Source: Proteromonas lacertae (Eukaryota > Sar > Bigyra > Opalinata > Proteromonadidae). Taken from it: a stretch of DNA of 64,000 nt. The stretch lies in assembly GCA_002245135.1 (NCBI GenBank), contig NGBS01000017.1, positions 62,001 to 126,000 on the forward strand, written 5' to 3'. Position numbers and translations under genes: made by a program. This document shows, piece after piece, positions 38,134 through 50,508 of the stretch; the stretch's first letter is position 1; the number at the start of each line of letters is the position of its first letter. The notes under the pieces are model-generated. The model had not been told where the DNA came from. It was given only the letters and a program-made list of their open reading frames with translations, and did no database searches.

Positions 38134-39518
38134 ATGCTGATAGTTGTAGCTAGTGGAACAGTCGTAATTGGTTTAGGAACGTATTTTTTTAATTCTATTA
38201 CTAGCCTATTATATCGTAATTACAACAAATCAAGAAAGGAAAATTTTGGATTAAATCTATCTAAAGGAAGAAAGTATTTAAGGGAAGTATATTTTATAAA
38301 AATTACAGTTTAGGGGAATTATGAAGAAGCAATTCAGTATTTAAAGAATAGTCTAAAGTATGCATATAATGGTGAACAAAAATATTTTACCAATTATTTT
38401 GTTGGCAGTTGTTATGTAGAAATTGTATAACATTTACATCATTGAATGATTAATCATAGAAACAATATAATGAAGCAATTCTGTTCTTCAAATCTTCATT
38501 AAAATATACCTCAACTATACAACAGAAATATGAAATAAATGACAATATTGGAAGATGTTATGTTGAAATGGTATTGAATAATAATAATTCTTATATTTTA
38601 TAGAAAGAATATCAAAATGCAATTCCCTATTTCAAATGTTGTTTAGAATGTTCTGTGATCAATATACAAAAGTGTATAGATAATTACAATATAGGAATGT
38701 GTTATTTTGATATGGTATTATTGTTATTATTAATAATTTCTAGAAACAATACAATGAAGCAATTCCATTCTTTGAATCTTCTCTAGACTATTCTCCATTA
38801 AATAGAAGCAAAATATATTTATATATTGGACTATGTTACTCTGGAATTGTATAAATTTATATTATTATTTATAATAATAAGAATAAATGCAAAGAAGCGA
38901 TTTTATCCTTTAAAAAGTCTTTAGAATATTCATCAACAAAAGCTGAGAAATACAAAATATGTAATTATGCTGGTGTTAGTTTGACTATGATAGTAAGTCA
39001 TAAACAGTTATTATTTTATAGAATGAATATAAAGAAACAGCAAATTTTTATAAAATTGCTTTAGAAAATACATCAAAAGATTCAGAAAAATATAATGTAA
39101 ATTATCTTTTAGGTTTTTCATATTTTGGAGCAGTATAAAATACTTTTATTATCTTTATGAATAGAAAGAATATGAAGAAGCGATTCATTATTTTAATCAA
39201 TCAATTAATAATTCAGTGATTGAAAAGGGTAATACTGCATCATATTCATTTATTGCTGAATGTTATTTAAATTTAAACAACAAAGAGAAGTGTTTGGAAT
39301 ATTTGAATAAATCAAAAGAATATTCTAAAACAGATAATTCAAATTATTACTTATATAAAGTATTTGGAGAATATTATATAGAAAATGTATTTTTTTAATA
39401 CTGATTTAATTCAATAGAATGAAAATAAAAAGCTAGAGAAATGTTAGAAAAAGCTTTGCAATTAGTTCCTGGTGATGCAGACAAAGAAGAAATACAGAAT
39501 ATGATAGATAACATCTAA
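38134..39518 (+). CDS. TPR-repeat protein A, one exon per repeat
   Basis: The N-terminal exon carries a hydrophobic segment (LIVVASGTVVIGLGTYFF) and a basic stretch, suggesting a membrane anchor. Seven TPR exons then follow, starting GNYEEAI, KQYNEAI, KEYQNAI, KQYNEAI, NKCKEAI, NEYKETA and KEYEEAI, with a last exon KAREMLEKAL. All eight introns (27-35 nt) are phase 0 and fall at the same place in the repeat, right before the Y/E-A helix. One intron seems to end AAG (near 38873), not TAG. In the last exon one more A in the AAAAA run near 39429 is needed to keep the frame, so a homopolymer error is likely. The function is unknown. It is the tandem paralogue of gene B. Confidence 0.75.
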
Positions 39519-39703
39519 ATTTTATATACTAAATCCTTTATTTATTGATTATATGGTGTTTATTTCAATAATTTATGAATAGAGATTTGATATAGTTTGT
39601 TCAAAAAGAAATTTCAAGCCAAACTTATTAGAGATCTTTATTCATCGATTATGCCTTGTATTGAATGTTATTATACTTTGTACTAGTACCAAGCAAAGAA
39701 ATA
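39519..39703. promoter_or_regulatory. spacer between tandem TPR genes with TCAAGCC
   Basis: TCAAGCC at 39614-39620. The sequence after it resembles the region upstream of TPR gene A, as expected for a tandem duplication. Confidence 0.4.
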
Positions 39704-41373
39704 ATGATAGCTGTAGCAGGTGGTGCAGTAGTTTTTTATTACAGTCTGTATTACTTTTTGTATAAGTAAATAGGGTTATGTACAGAAAATATAAATTCAA
39801 TTCAAGTTATAAAGCTGCTCATGGTTATTTTAGTAATGTATACTTTGTATTATGATGTGTAGGGAAAATTCAATGAAGCAATTCCGTTACTTAGATCTGC
39901 ATTACAGTATGCATCATCAAACGAAGATAAATACAATTCAAGTGTAGGACTTGGATTGTCTCTTTCCAATATCGTATTATTTATTTAAATAATTGTTAAT
40001 TATAAACTTATAGGGAAAATACGATGAAGGAATTATAGTCTTAAAATGTACATTAGAGTATGCAACAACAAACGATAAAAAATATGAAGTAAATACTATT
40101 ATTGCTAAACGTTTTATTGAAATGGTATATCTTTCTTTCTTTTCAATAATAATTATAATTTTTTATAGAGAAATTTCAATGAAGCAATAAAGTGGTTTAA
40201 ATTAGCCTTAGAATTTGCACAAACAAATAATAAGAAGCGTATGATAATGATAATATTAGTGTTTGCTATTTACAATTATCAAACTATAAAGAAGCTATAC
40301 CTTTCTTAAAATCAGCAGTAGAATACTGCTCAGCAGATGAAGATAAATATGAATCAATGAAAGACTTAACTTATTGTTATTTAAAAACTGTACAAATATT
40401 TCGAATTAAAATAATATAATTTATAATAATATATAACAAATAGAAACAATACAATGATGCTATGGAAGTATATCAATCTGTTTTGAAATATGCAACAACA
40501 AATGAAAAGAAATATCAACTAAATACAATGGTTGGTGAATGTTATTTTGAATTGGTATATTCTATAATAATAATAATAATAGAAAAAATGCAATGAAGCT
40601 GTTCTTTTATTTAAATCAAACTTAGATTATATCTCCACAAATAATGAAAGATTTCAAACAAATAAAAATATTGGAATGTGTTGTTGGGAATTAGTATAAT
40701 AATAATTATAATTATTGTTATTGTATTATATAGGGTAATTACAAAGAAGGTATAACATACTTGAAGACTGCAATAAAATATGCATCAACAAATAAAGACA
40801 AATTCATTATCAATCATGGTATTGCTAAAAGTTTAACTAGGATTGTATAAGATGAAATATTATATAATATTATTAGGGAGAACATAAAGAAGCAATTAGT
40901 TTCTATAAAGCTGTAATAGAAAGTGTACAATGTGAAGAAGAAAAGAAGGTTATGTATTTTGCTATAGGTTGTTTATATATGAAGATTGTATAAGTAAAAA
41001 TTATAATAATGAATAGAAAGAAAGTGATAAAGCTATTAACTATTTAAACAAATCATATAGTTCAGAAGAAGTTGAAAGAGGTAATACTTCTTGCTTTTCT
41101 TTAACTGCTGAATGTTATTTATACAAAGGTGATAAACAGAAATGTTTAGAATATTTGAATAAAGCAAAAGAAAATTCTAGAACTGATTTATCTAATTATT
41201 ATTTATATAAAATATTTGGAGAATACTACTTAGAGATTGTATAAATATTTAGTATTTATACTATGTTATAGAAAGATAAAGAGAAAGCTAGAGAAATGTT
41301 AGAAAAAGCCTTAGTCTATACATCCTATCCTCCATTTAAAGAAGAAATACAGAATATTTTTAATAGAATTTAA
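39704..41373 (+). CDS. TPR-repeat protein B, one exon per repeat
   Basis: Tandem paralogue of gene A with the same plan: N-terminal hydrophobic exon (MIAVAGGAVVFYY), then TPR exons beginning GKFNEAI, GKYDEGI, RNFNEAI, KQYNDAM, KKCNEAV, GNYKEGI, GEHKEAI, KESDKAI and KDKEKAR, joined by phase-0 introns of about 25-55 nt. In one place (about 40270-40290) two repeats share an exon (RNFNEAI and NYKEAI), so an intron was lost there. Two one-base shifts are needed, near 39768 in the first exon and near 40236 after AAGAAGCG. Its stop lies 25 bp before the target duplication of the hAT element. Function unknown. Confidence 0.72.
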
Positions 41374-41398
41374 GTTATTTAAATGAAAGAGAGTGTGG

Positions 41399-41406
41399 AG
41401 AATTTG
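41399..41406. repeat. hAT target-site duplication, left
   Basis: AGAATTTG directly before the left terminal inverted repeat; an exact match to 44154-44161. Eight bp is the usual hAT target duplication. Confidence 0.9.
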
Positions 41407-44153
41407 CTGGGTTCGATAAAGGGCGTCCTTTTCGAATTTTGCCCTATTTTTGCCCCTTTTTTTTCAGCTGAAAAGAAGCCTGCCCCTTACTGCTCGGGCA
41501 TAGTAATATTACCATGTGTTATGCTGTAGTATATTTTTTCTGATTTTTTGTTATAACTTTTCCATATTATCATCTAGATATACTAACATATGTTAAAAAG
41601 GATATATTATTGTGTATTATAGCATAATAGTCATCTACTTTTCTTATGATTATATAATATCATATGTTTATGCATATATACTAATTATATAGAATATACA
41701 TACTGTATATCATATTCTGATATGCATATATATACATTATGTACATTTCAAGGTGATTGACGTCACTGAACATAAATGAAATTTATATAATAAATAATTT
41801 TGTATATTACACATATATCATATAGATAATTAAGAAGTATAGCTATAGAATGGGTATTTTCAGTTAATTGATAATCAATAGTACTTGTTATGATAATAAC
41901 ATAATATATTTCATAAACTAATAGAAAAACTATTTCAAAATTACTATTTAGTATATTTTGCATACTACTTAATGTATTTCAAGCAATTATTTGAATATTT
42001 AGAAAATGGTTTGAGAATTTCGAGCTATCATTTTGCATTTCAATTGTATATGGGTAAAACGAGAGATGCTGTGTATAGATACTTTAATGAAGATGTGGTG
42101 TTAAAGAAACCCCTTGAAAAATACAACAGAATTCAATGCAGAAGGTGCAAGGCAATGATTATTGCTCATTGCACTAATTTGAAACGTCATTACAAAAAGT
42201 ATAAATATATTTATTATATTTATTAAATTAGATGTAGTGAAAAGCTAATCCAATCAAAACTTACAGAATTGAGATATGATGAACGTGCAATAAACTTAAT
42301 GGTGACCAAATATCTTATAGAAAATAACTTAGCTTTCAGAACCATACAATCTAAATCCTTTAAAAATCTAATATATGCATTAAATCCAACTACAAAGTCA
42401 ATAACAATAAACAAAATAAAAGCATCAATGAACGAAGAAGCAGAAAGAATAGTAAAGGAAATTGTAGATAACAGTAAAATATGTATAATTGTGGACTCTT
42501 GGAAATCAGTAACCAATGAAAACGTTATTAATTTGGCAATAAAGAAAAGCAGTGATATTTCGTTTTTGGAATCCATTTATTTACATAAACGAGAAACATC
42601 AGAAAATATAGTGGAATTAATAATTCAAACATTAGTGAAGTATAAACTAGATATTAAAAACATTGTTGCTGTGAGTAGTGATAACAACTACACCATGAAA
42701 AAGATAAGTAGTATTTTAGAGAAAAAAATAAATAGACCTGTAGTAAAGTTTGGATGTTTAGCACACATCCTAAACTTAATCAGTAAAAAAGTATTCGAAA
42801 TAGAGAAATACAAAAAAGTGATAATCATGTGTAATGACATTATTCATAAGTTAAATAATAATCAAAAGATTAGAGAAATTATATATTCAATTATACAAAA
42901 AAATATCCAAATACGCAAGGGATGTGATACGAGATGGTCAAGCTATAGCGATGTATTTAGAAAAATATTACTCAATAAAGAAATTTTATTACAGATAAAA
43001 TTATTAAAGGAAGAAGATATACCAGAAATTAAAGAATGCTACAAGATTGCAAAATATATTTCCACAAATATACACTTATTATGCAAAGATTCATCTACAT
43101 TAAATGATGGTTTCAGAATATTGACCAAAATTAAAAGAAAGTTAATGAAAAGGTCATCAAGTGAAAAAGAACTTATTAAAGACATTATAAAAAAAGAGAC
43201 TAGACATGCAAACTACAGCATTTTAGCTCTATATGAATTTTTAGACATAAACAGTAAACATAAATTTTCAGACATGGAGAAGGATAATATAAAAAGATAT
43301 ATATTATCTAAATTCAGCCCTATTTTAAATCAGAAAGCATTAAATGAGATATATCATTTTGAAAGAAGAAAACCATACTCCAAAAAGTGCCCTTCAGATA
43401 TATTTTCGAAAAAGATATCAACTAATATATGGTACAATATGTATGGAGTTTTTTACCCAAATGTTAAGAAGCTATATGATATTCTTTCAACTATTCCTGT
43501 CACAAGCTCATTTATTGAACGTTCATTTAGTATTGAGGGAATAGTTCATAATCATATTAGAAATAAATTACAGCTTAATACTATAAATAATATTTTAAGA
43601 ATAAAATATGATTTATTAAAAGAAAAAAACAAAGAAAAAGATAGAAATGAAGATGATAATGATATTAGTGAAGAAGAATATAATTTAGATGTGCTGAATG
43701 AAATTGATAACAATATAGTATATGACACTTTAGATTATCAATGTTCTGGTGATGAAGATGAAAGTTCTGGTAGTTCTAGCGATGAAGGTTTAAGTGATGA
43801 AAATTCTAGTGATGAAGATAAAAGTTCTAGTGATGAAAATGAAAGTTCTAGTGATGAAGGTTTTAGTGATGAAGGATCTCAAAGCCCTTACTTTTAAGGC
43901 TATTATTATAATGAAATATTATTGTTTGTTATTGTTATAAGATAATAATACATAATTATGAAAAGAATAAATATTTTTATAGCGTTTAATATCCCTAAAA
44001 TCGCACAAAATATAAAAATTCAAATAAAATAATTGAAAAGGGCAAATTGTACCCTTTTCTATTTTTAGATAGTATAAAGGACGCCCCTTTCAATTTTTGC
44101 CCGGGACATGCCCTTGTCCCGCCACTGCCCTGTCCCTTTATTATTCAACCCAG
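41407..44153 (+). mobile_element. complete hAT-family DNA transposon
   Basis: 2747 bp. The left end starts CTGGGTTCGATAAAGGG; the reverse complement of the right end starts CTGGGTTGAATAATAAAGGG, giving imperfect terminal inverted repeats. Exact 8-bp flanking duplications (AGAATTTG) mark the ends. Subterminal blocks (about 41420-41460 and 44075-44115) are GC-richer than the host and share AAAGG-CG-CC-TTT and TTTTGCCC words. These are likely transposase-binding sites. It encodes one transposase whose frame is open over both exons, so the element may be recent or still mobile. Confidence 0.93.
41972..43897 (+). CDS. hAT transposase with BED-like zinc finger
   Basis: Two exons (intron 42199-42231, 33 nt) give about 630 aa. 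The N-terminus has a BED-type finger, CRRC...LKRHYKKC, with its last Cys reached only after splicing. The catalytic core includes IIVDSWKS (first acidic residue), KFGCLAHILNLI, and CDTRWSSY. The C-terminal dimerisation region SSFIERSFSIEG is typical of hAT. A Ser/Asp/Glu-rich acidic tail (SSSDE repeats) ends the protein. No stop or shift interrupts it. An in-frame ATG at 42050 would shorten the N-terminus without losing the finger, so the start is open. Confidence 0.92.
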
Positions 44154-44161
44154 AGAATTTG
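44154..44161. repeat. hAT target-site duplication, right
   Basis: AGAATTTG right after the right terminal repeat (CAACCCAG). Confidence 0.9.
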
Positions 44162-44275
44162 TTAAATATGATATAAATTTGAAAAAATTGTTAATAAGTT
44201 GTATACATTGTTTTATATATATTGAAGTTTTTATTTATTTCTTTACAAAACATACATAATAAATATAATTGTTAT

Positions 44276-45291
44276 TCAAACATTAAAATCATCTATTTCT
44301 AATTCATTATTATTATTATTGTCATTATATTTTATTATAAACTTGTTATCAACAACACCTCCTCTCTTATCACTCTCAATTATTATTCTATTCTCATTAG
44401 CCATCATCAAAACAGATAAAAACTTTCTACATATCTCATAACTATCACATTCTTCAACTAAATGATCAAAAGTCATTTCTTTCTTACTGCTATTCAAACT
44501 TTTCAACTCATTACAAATCATTTCACCGTAATTATGAATGTTAAACTCAGGATGTTTACTTTCTGCCTCTAATAACGGCTCTATTTTATTTTGCCATTCG
44601 TTTACCCTTCTTGCCAATTGTGTTTCTATTGCATAAGCTTCAGCTCCAGTCATAAATGCTTCTACATGTTTTCGACATAATTCTTCATAAGAAAATGAAT
44701 TATCAACTTCTTTAAACATATTTTCTATATTATTAACATTATTATTTTCTATTCCATCAAATGGATCAATATTTATATCAATATCATTGTCATCATCGTC
44801 ATTATTATTATTATCATTATTATTATCATTATTGTCATATATACTTATAATAGGATCTTCTGGTAATATATTTGTATTAATTATTGAATTTCGATTATTA
44901 TTATTGCTATATCTATTTCTCAATTTAATCATTTTTTCTTTTCTAATATTCTTTTGTTCAATATCATAGAGTATCTTAAATTCTTTATTATGAAATACAT
45001 TTTTAGAATTATTATCATTGATACTGTTTGGATGTTGTATTTTTACATTATAATTATCTTTTAAATGACTATATTCAGTATATGTTTTCATTATTTTAAT
45101 TGGCTTATTTTGATAATTATCATCACTAAAAGGATCTAGTAATTCATAATTATTAACCATTTTCTTTATTTTTTGTCTGTTATTATTATTATTATTATGT
45201 AGCTGTGGTGATAATAGTAAATTATCTGGTGGTGGCTCATTTATTTCATATTCTATTGTCATATCATTATCATCATTATCATCTATAAAAC

Positions 45292-45345
<54 letters not shown>

Positions 45346-46070
45346 CTATTTGTTCAGCATTCTGTATTTCTTGTACTTGCTGTATTTGTTGTATTTGAGG
45401 TTTTATTTCCGAACCTTGTAACAGTATTGCACCACTAGGACTCATCAAACATCTACTCAAGCTATATGATTTATTGTCATCTGATTTCTTTGCTGCACTG
45501 TTTAGTAATGGACTTGCAAATGAACTAAGATCTATTCTCTTTATATTCTATTTTGATTATATATGAAATACATTAATATACTGTATTACTGTACTGCTCC
45601 TCATATTTATGTAAATCTTCTTTAAGATTGATGTTTTTTCCTTCTTCTATTATATCATCGAGTGGTAAAAATTCTTCATCGTCTGATGGGAAGTTTATAT
45701 CTCTATCGTTACCATCTTTATCAACTGATGTTGCTATTTTCTTCTTTTGTTCTGATAAAAGATTGAGAGTTTCGTAAACTAATTGGTACAAGTATTCTAC
45801 TTTTTTACTGTATATACAAGTACTTCCCTATGATATCTAAATTGATTTTGTAATACTTGTATAAGAAGAGCCGCTTCTGCAAAATTGAGTGTAGTTTTGC
45901 CACTATCAAATGTAAATTCTATGCTTTCCAATGAGTCTAAATACTCCTCCAACTCAGAAGCAATATCTATGTTCCAATTCTGTGCTAAATCTCTATTCTA
46001 ATGAGAAAATTAAAATATACCTGATAGGGTTCAATAAAACGGCGAACTTTATCGTCGAATCTTCCTCCAT
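44276..46070 (-). CDS. condensin II kleisin-type subunit CAP-H2 (NCAPH2-like)
   Basis: Non-SMC subunit of condensin II, for mitotic chromosome compaction. The N-terminal helix region reads [59 protein letters not shown], matching NCAPH2. The middle is Asn-rich with a long poly-Asn run. The C-terminus has [47 protein letters not shown] and [17 protein letters not shown]. Introns: about 23, 29 and 34 nt. The start ATG at 46070 needs one extra A (GGAA to GGAAA) to read [12 protein letters not shown], again a homopolymer site. It is divergent from Raptor with only 79 bp between starts. Confidence 0.9.
45290..45346. repeat. (TTA)n trinucleotide tract coding for poly-Asn
   Basis: Perfect ATT/TTA repeat of about 57 bp inside the CAP-H2-like gene, read as poly-Asn on the minus strand. 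Such tracts are prone to length change. Confidence 0.9.
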
Positions 46071-46149
46071 TGTCTAAAAATATTAAAAAATAGATTTGAA
46101 TTTTAAAAAAGGCTTGAGAATCAAACATAAAGAAAAAAGATAGAATTCC
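46071..46149. promoter_or_regulatory. 79-bp bidirectional promoter with GGCTTGA, CAP-H2 / Raptor
   Basis: The two ATGs are 79 bp apart on opposite strands. GGCTTGA lies at 46111-46117, about midway, followed by AATCAAAC. Confidence 0.5.
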
Positions 46150-49100
46150 ATGCCAAGACCAAGAAGAAATTCATTATTAACATGTTTGAAGTATAAAATA
46201 TTGTATTAATCGATTCTAGTGAGAAAGAAGGTGATAATGACTTTCCTGAAGATGATAAGAAGAAAAATTATTTTAAGCATAATAAGTTGTATTATTGTAT
46301 AGGACATGCTTTACTGGAAGATATTATACTCCAGAATTGAGAAGTAGATATCCAATAGATATAAAGTGGATGTCTAATGCTAGTCAAAGTATAACATCCG
46401 ATAAAGATAAAGTAAGAATAATAGTTATAAATATAACTTAATAGATATCTCTAAGAAAGTGTGGTATAGTTTTATGTTTGAATCTTGCTTCAAGACCATC
46501 CTATATAACCAATCCAGAAGAACAAGAAGAATGTTGGACAAGTATGTTATAATGTAATTATACTAATTTAGCAACAAAATCACTCTCAGTCAATAATGCC
46601 AAAGAATCAATTGCTAGAAAGGTAGAAGACCAATATTTAGGCTGTATGAACAAAACAGACAAAAAAAGTTCAGCTCGTGTCAGGGCTCAAGTAGATCCAA
46701 CCGAAGAAGATTTAAAAAACTTGTGCAATAACCTTATGAAGAATAAAACCAATTCATCATCTAGTTCAAAACGAAGTCATGTATTATTTCACTATAATGG
46801 TCATGGAGTACTTCCTCCCAACGATCAAGGTGAAATCTTTCTAGTTGATAAGAATAACCCTACATTATGCCGTCCATTCGCTGTGTCTAAATTGAAACAA
46901 TATTTAAATGGACCAACAATGTATGTACTAGACTGTAGTAGAAGTGAATTATTAGTATCTCACCTTTGTACAGAATCAACTCCACAGATATTACCGGGTA
47001 GCACATATGATACAATAATATTAGGTTCTTGTAGTAAAGATGACTATTTACCTAATATTGAAGGATTACCTTTAGATATCTTCACTTCATGTTTAACTAC
47101 CCCATTGAAGATGGCTATTCGATATTTTGAAATAAAAAATCCATTTCATTTAGCTTATCGTGAGAAAAACTTGTATGAGGAAATACCAGGAAACTTGGTA
47201 TATATTTATAGTAATTATATGTAATAATAATAATAGAATGATAGAGATACGACGTTAGGACATCTAAATAAGATCTTTGCTTCAATAACTGACGCAATTG
47301 CTTGGAATTCACTTCCAAGTGATTTATTCCAGCGATTATATCGACAAGATCCATTAGTAGCAAGTTTATTTCGTAATTATCTATTTGCTGAGAGAATCAT
47401 GAAATTACTAAATTGCACCCCAATTAGTGTGCCAAAATTACCGGCCACCAATAATAATCGATTATGGGAAGTATATATATATATATATTAATTATTATTA
47501 TTTTTATTATATAGAGTTGGGATTATTATTTAGAATGTGTATTATCCAATATAATATACAGTAAATCCATACCAAAACCATGTTGTAGTTTTTTCAGTGA
47601 TAATTTATTAGCGTTTCAAAATTGGTTAGAATTTTCGCATTTACGAAAAACTCCCCCCGAAGAATTACCTATTTTATTACAAGGGATTTTAGCTGGTACT
47701 GAAAATAGAAGTGAAATATTTAAAGTGTTGGCTCAATTTATAGATTTAGGACCTTGGGCTGCAAAACATATAGTTTCAGTTGGAATAATAACTTATGTAT
47801 ATATATTATGTTATATATATTTAAAATAGTTGATAAAAATCTTACAAAAATGTGATACAAACTCACTACGAAGATATATTACTTTCTTATTCGTTAAAAG
47901 TTTAGCATTTGAACGTAGTTGTCAAGAGATATATATTAATCATGATAAAGACTTTAGTACGTTAATATCATATCTAAAAAACCCACCAAGAGACAGTACA
48001 AGTCGTGAGAAATCATTAGTTGTGATATTATTTACATTACTATTTCATGAATTTCAATTAGGACAAGTATTTGGTTATAATTTGAAATTCCATGAAGCTA
48101 TTATTCATTTGGTATATATTATATTATATTTTTTGTTTAGTTTTCAGAAAATGATCCTTTCTTATTACGTTGGTTATGCTTATGTATAAGTGAATTCTGT
48201 TTGAATTTCCAATTAGTGAAAATCTATTTCTACAACACTATATCTGATCAATTATTCAAATTATTACATCATCCAAAACCAATCATTAGAGCAAGTGCGA
48301 TATTGGCATTAGGAAATATGCTTGGCTTGGGAACAAAAGAGAATCCACGATCTATTTTAATCCCAGATGATTCAACAATGGATTTTCAACAATTAATAAA
48401 GAAAGATTTAGAAAGTATGAAAATAATAATTGATAGTTGTGGTTATGATGGTTCATTATTAGTTCGAAGAGAAGTGTTAAGAACGTTAGTGAAATTTATA
48501 TATTGTCCATTACATACATATTATATATCCAAAATATTATATAGTAATAATAATAATAGTAATAATGAAATAATCAAACTGTCTGAAAGAAGTGAAGATG
48601 ATTGTAATAGTTATATGTATATCGCTTCAAAGTTCAATGAATTTAAGAATTGTATTTCTTGTTTTGAAATTCATTCGAGTTATATAAGTATTGATAAAGT
48701 TTTAAGAGATAAATATAATCTATCTCATCGTGAACCAAACAAAGCTTTACATAAAGATAATACATCTCTATCATTAGTTACAGCTACTGATAGATCTGTA
48801 AAAAAATCAATCAAACCAATCACCTCTGAAAGTCAGATATATAAACCATATATGAATTATAGTGATATAAATCGATTCAATCCATCATCTTACTCGATGA
48901 TGATGATTCCTCCACCTCCAATATTATCACAATTATCTCAACAACAATCACAACAATCACAATCTCAAATGAATAATAATAATCAATCATTGAATAAACA
49001 GAAATCTGAACCATTATTTGAAACAGAGAGAAAATCTGAATTATTACAAGCTTTGAATGATTTTAAAATTCCATCTACAATATTTGAAGTATATATATAG

Positions 49101-50297
49101 TTTATTATTATTATTGTTATTTTAGTGGAGTTTTAAACAAATATTAGATCCATTCTTCATAAAACAAACGAAATCTAAGAATGAAGAGCAAAATATAGAG
49201 AAAGTGGAATATGAAGATAAATTAATGAGATATCAACAATTATTCAATGCTATCCATCCAAAAGTATCTCCCAAATTATATGAACAATCAACAATCGAAT
49301 GTGAAAGTGTAACAACAACATTATTATATGCTCCTTATACTCCAGAGTTATATGTATATATTATTATTATTATGAATATAAATAGGTTGCTTTAGATGAT
49401 AATCGAATCAGTATAATCAATTACAACAATCGAATAACATTATCAAAATTTCCATCTCTTTGTCCCGAAGGTATAAAAATCACATCATTGTTATGGATTA
49501 ATATTCATCAAGATCCTCTGTTATTAGTTGGTTCAGCTGATGGAATAATTCGAATCTGGAAAACAATGGATAGAAAATGTAAATTGATTTCTCCTGAATT
49601 TAAAAGTGGTTTTACTGGTTTACCATTATTATCATTACAAAAGAGTTATAATGGAATTGGTTTAATATGTAAATATGATAAAATCAATACAAATTTATAT
49701 GTGAGTGGAAGTCAAAACAATATTCGAGTTTGGAATTTAGAGAAAGAAATGTGTAGTTCAATAATCGAAGGAAATAATGAAAATAAATCATTAGTAAGTT
49801 GTTTAGATGCTTGTAACAATATAGTAATAAGTGGAGATGATAGTGGAGGTGTTAGAGTGTATGATATTCGATGTAGTAACAATGAATATATATTACGAAA
49901 TGAGATAAAAGATAGTTGTAACTGGATAGTTCGAGTAAATTTATGTGAAGATAAAAAAGAATTTTTGAATGTTTCAATGACAGGTGAAATTAATTATTAT
50001 GATTTAAGTACAATGAAGTGTATTTCTACAATCAAAGCCTATGATGATGAGATTCTAACAGCTTGTGATATTCATCCAACATATCCATTAATAGCAACAG
50101 GTAGTAAATCAGGTCAATTAAATATCTATAATGTAGATACAAAAGAATTATTATGTTCTTATACTTCTCATAGTGGAATGTTTAGTCGTAGTTTTAGTGC
50201 AATTAATTCTATGAGTTTTCATGGTGGTTTGTGTAATTTAGCAGTGAGTAGTGTTGATTCAATCGTCTCTCATTTTAGTCCTTCAGAAACTATGTAA
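46150..50297 (+). CDS. Raptor (TORC1 subunit)
   Basis: Scaffold subunit of TOR complex 1 that presents substrates to the kinase. About 1270 aa from roughly a dozen exons. The Raptor N-terminal conserved (caspase-like) domain shows [58 protein letters not shown] and [46 protein letters not shown] repeats follow ([23 protein letters not shown]), then a low-complexity linker and a WD40 C-terminus starting [20 protein letters not shown]. The His and Cys of the caspase-like fold are kept. Introns are clear except near 46290, where only a 17-nt GTTG...TAG piece or an indel would keep the frame. The 3' end is duplicated in inverted orientation at 8021-9037. Confidence 0.95.
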
Positions 50298-50508
50298 TAG
50301 ATAATAATAATTATAAATATTATAAATATATTTGTGTTATGTGTTTTATTAACAAATTAATGCCATTTCATTTCAGGTTAAAAATATGATGGATATATAT
50401 TAAGATTGTATTGTATATATTAGTTAATAAGTATAAATATAGTGTTTAAATGATTTCTGTGTATGTAAATAAAAAAATTCCATAAATGAAACGACTAAAT
50501 ATTTTGAA

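Noticed and set aside
41407-41425. GGTTCGA-like word suggesting a tRNA T-arm
   Set aside because: It is part of the hAT terminal repeat (CTGGGTTCGATAAAGGG); no acceptor or anticodon arm around it. I found no tRNA in the window.
46646-47224. Metacaspase or caspase gene
   Set aside because: FHYNGHG and VLDCS look caspase-like, but the flanking [12 protein letters not shown] and [11 protein letters not shown] segments and the HEAT/WD40 parts identify Raptor.
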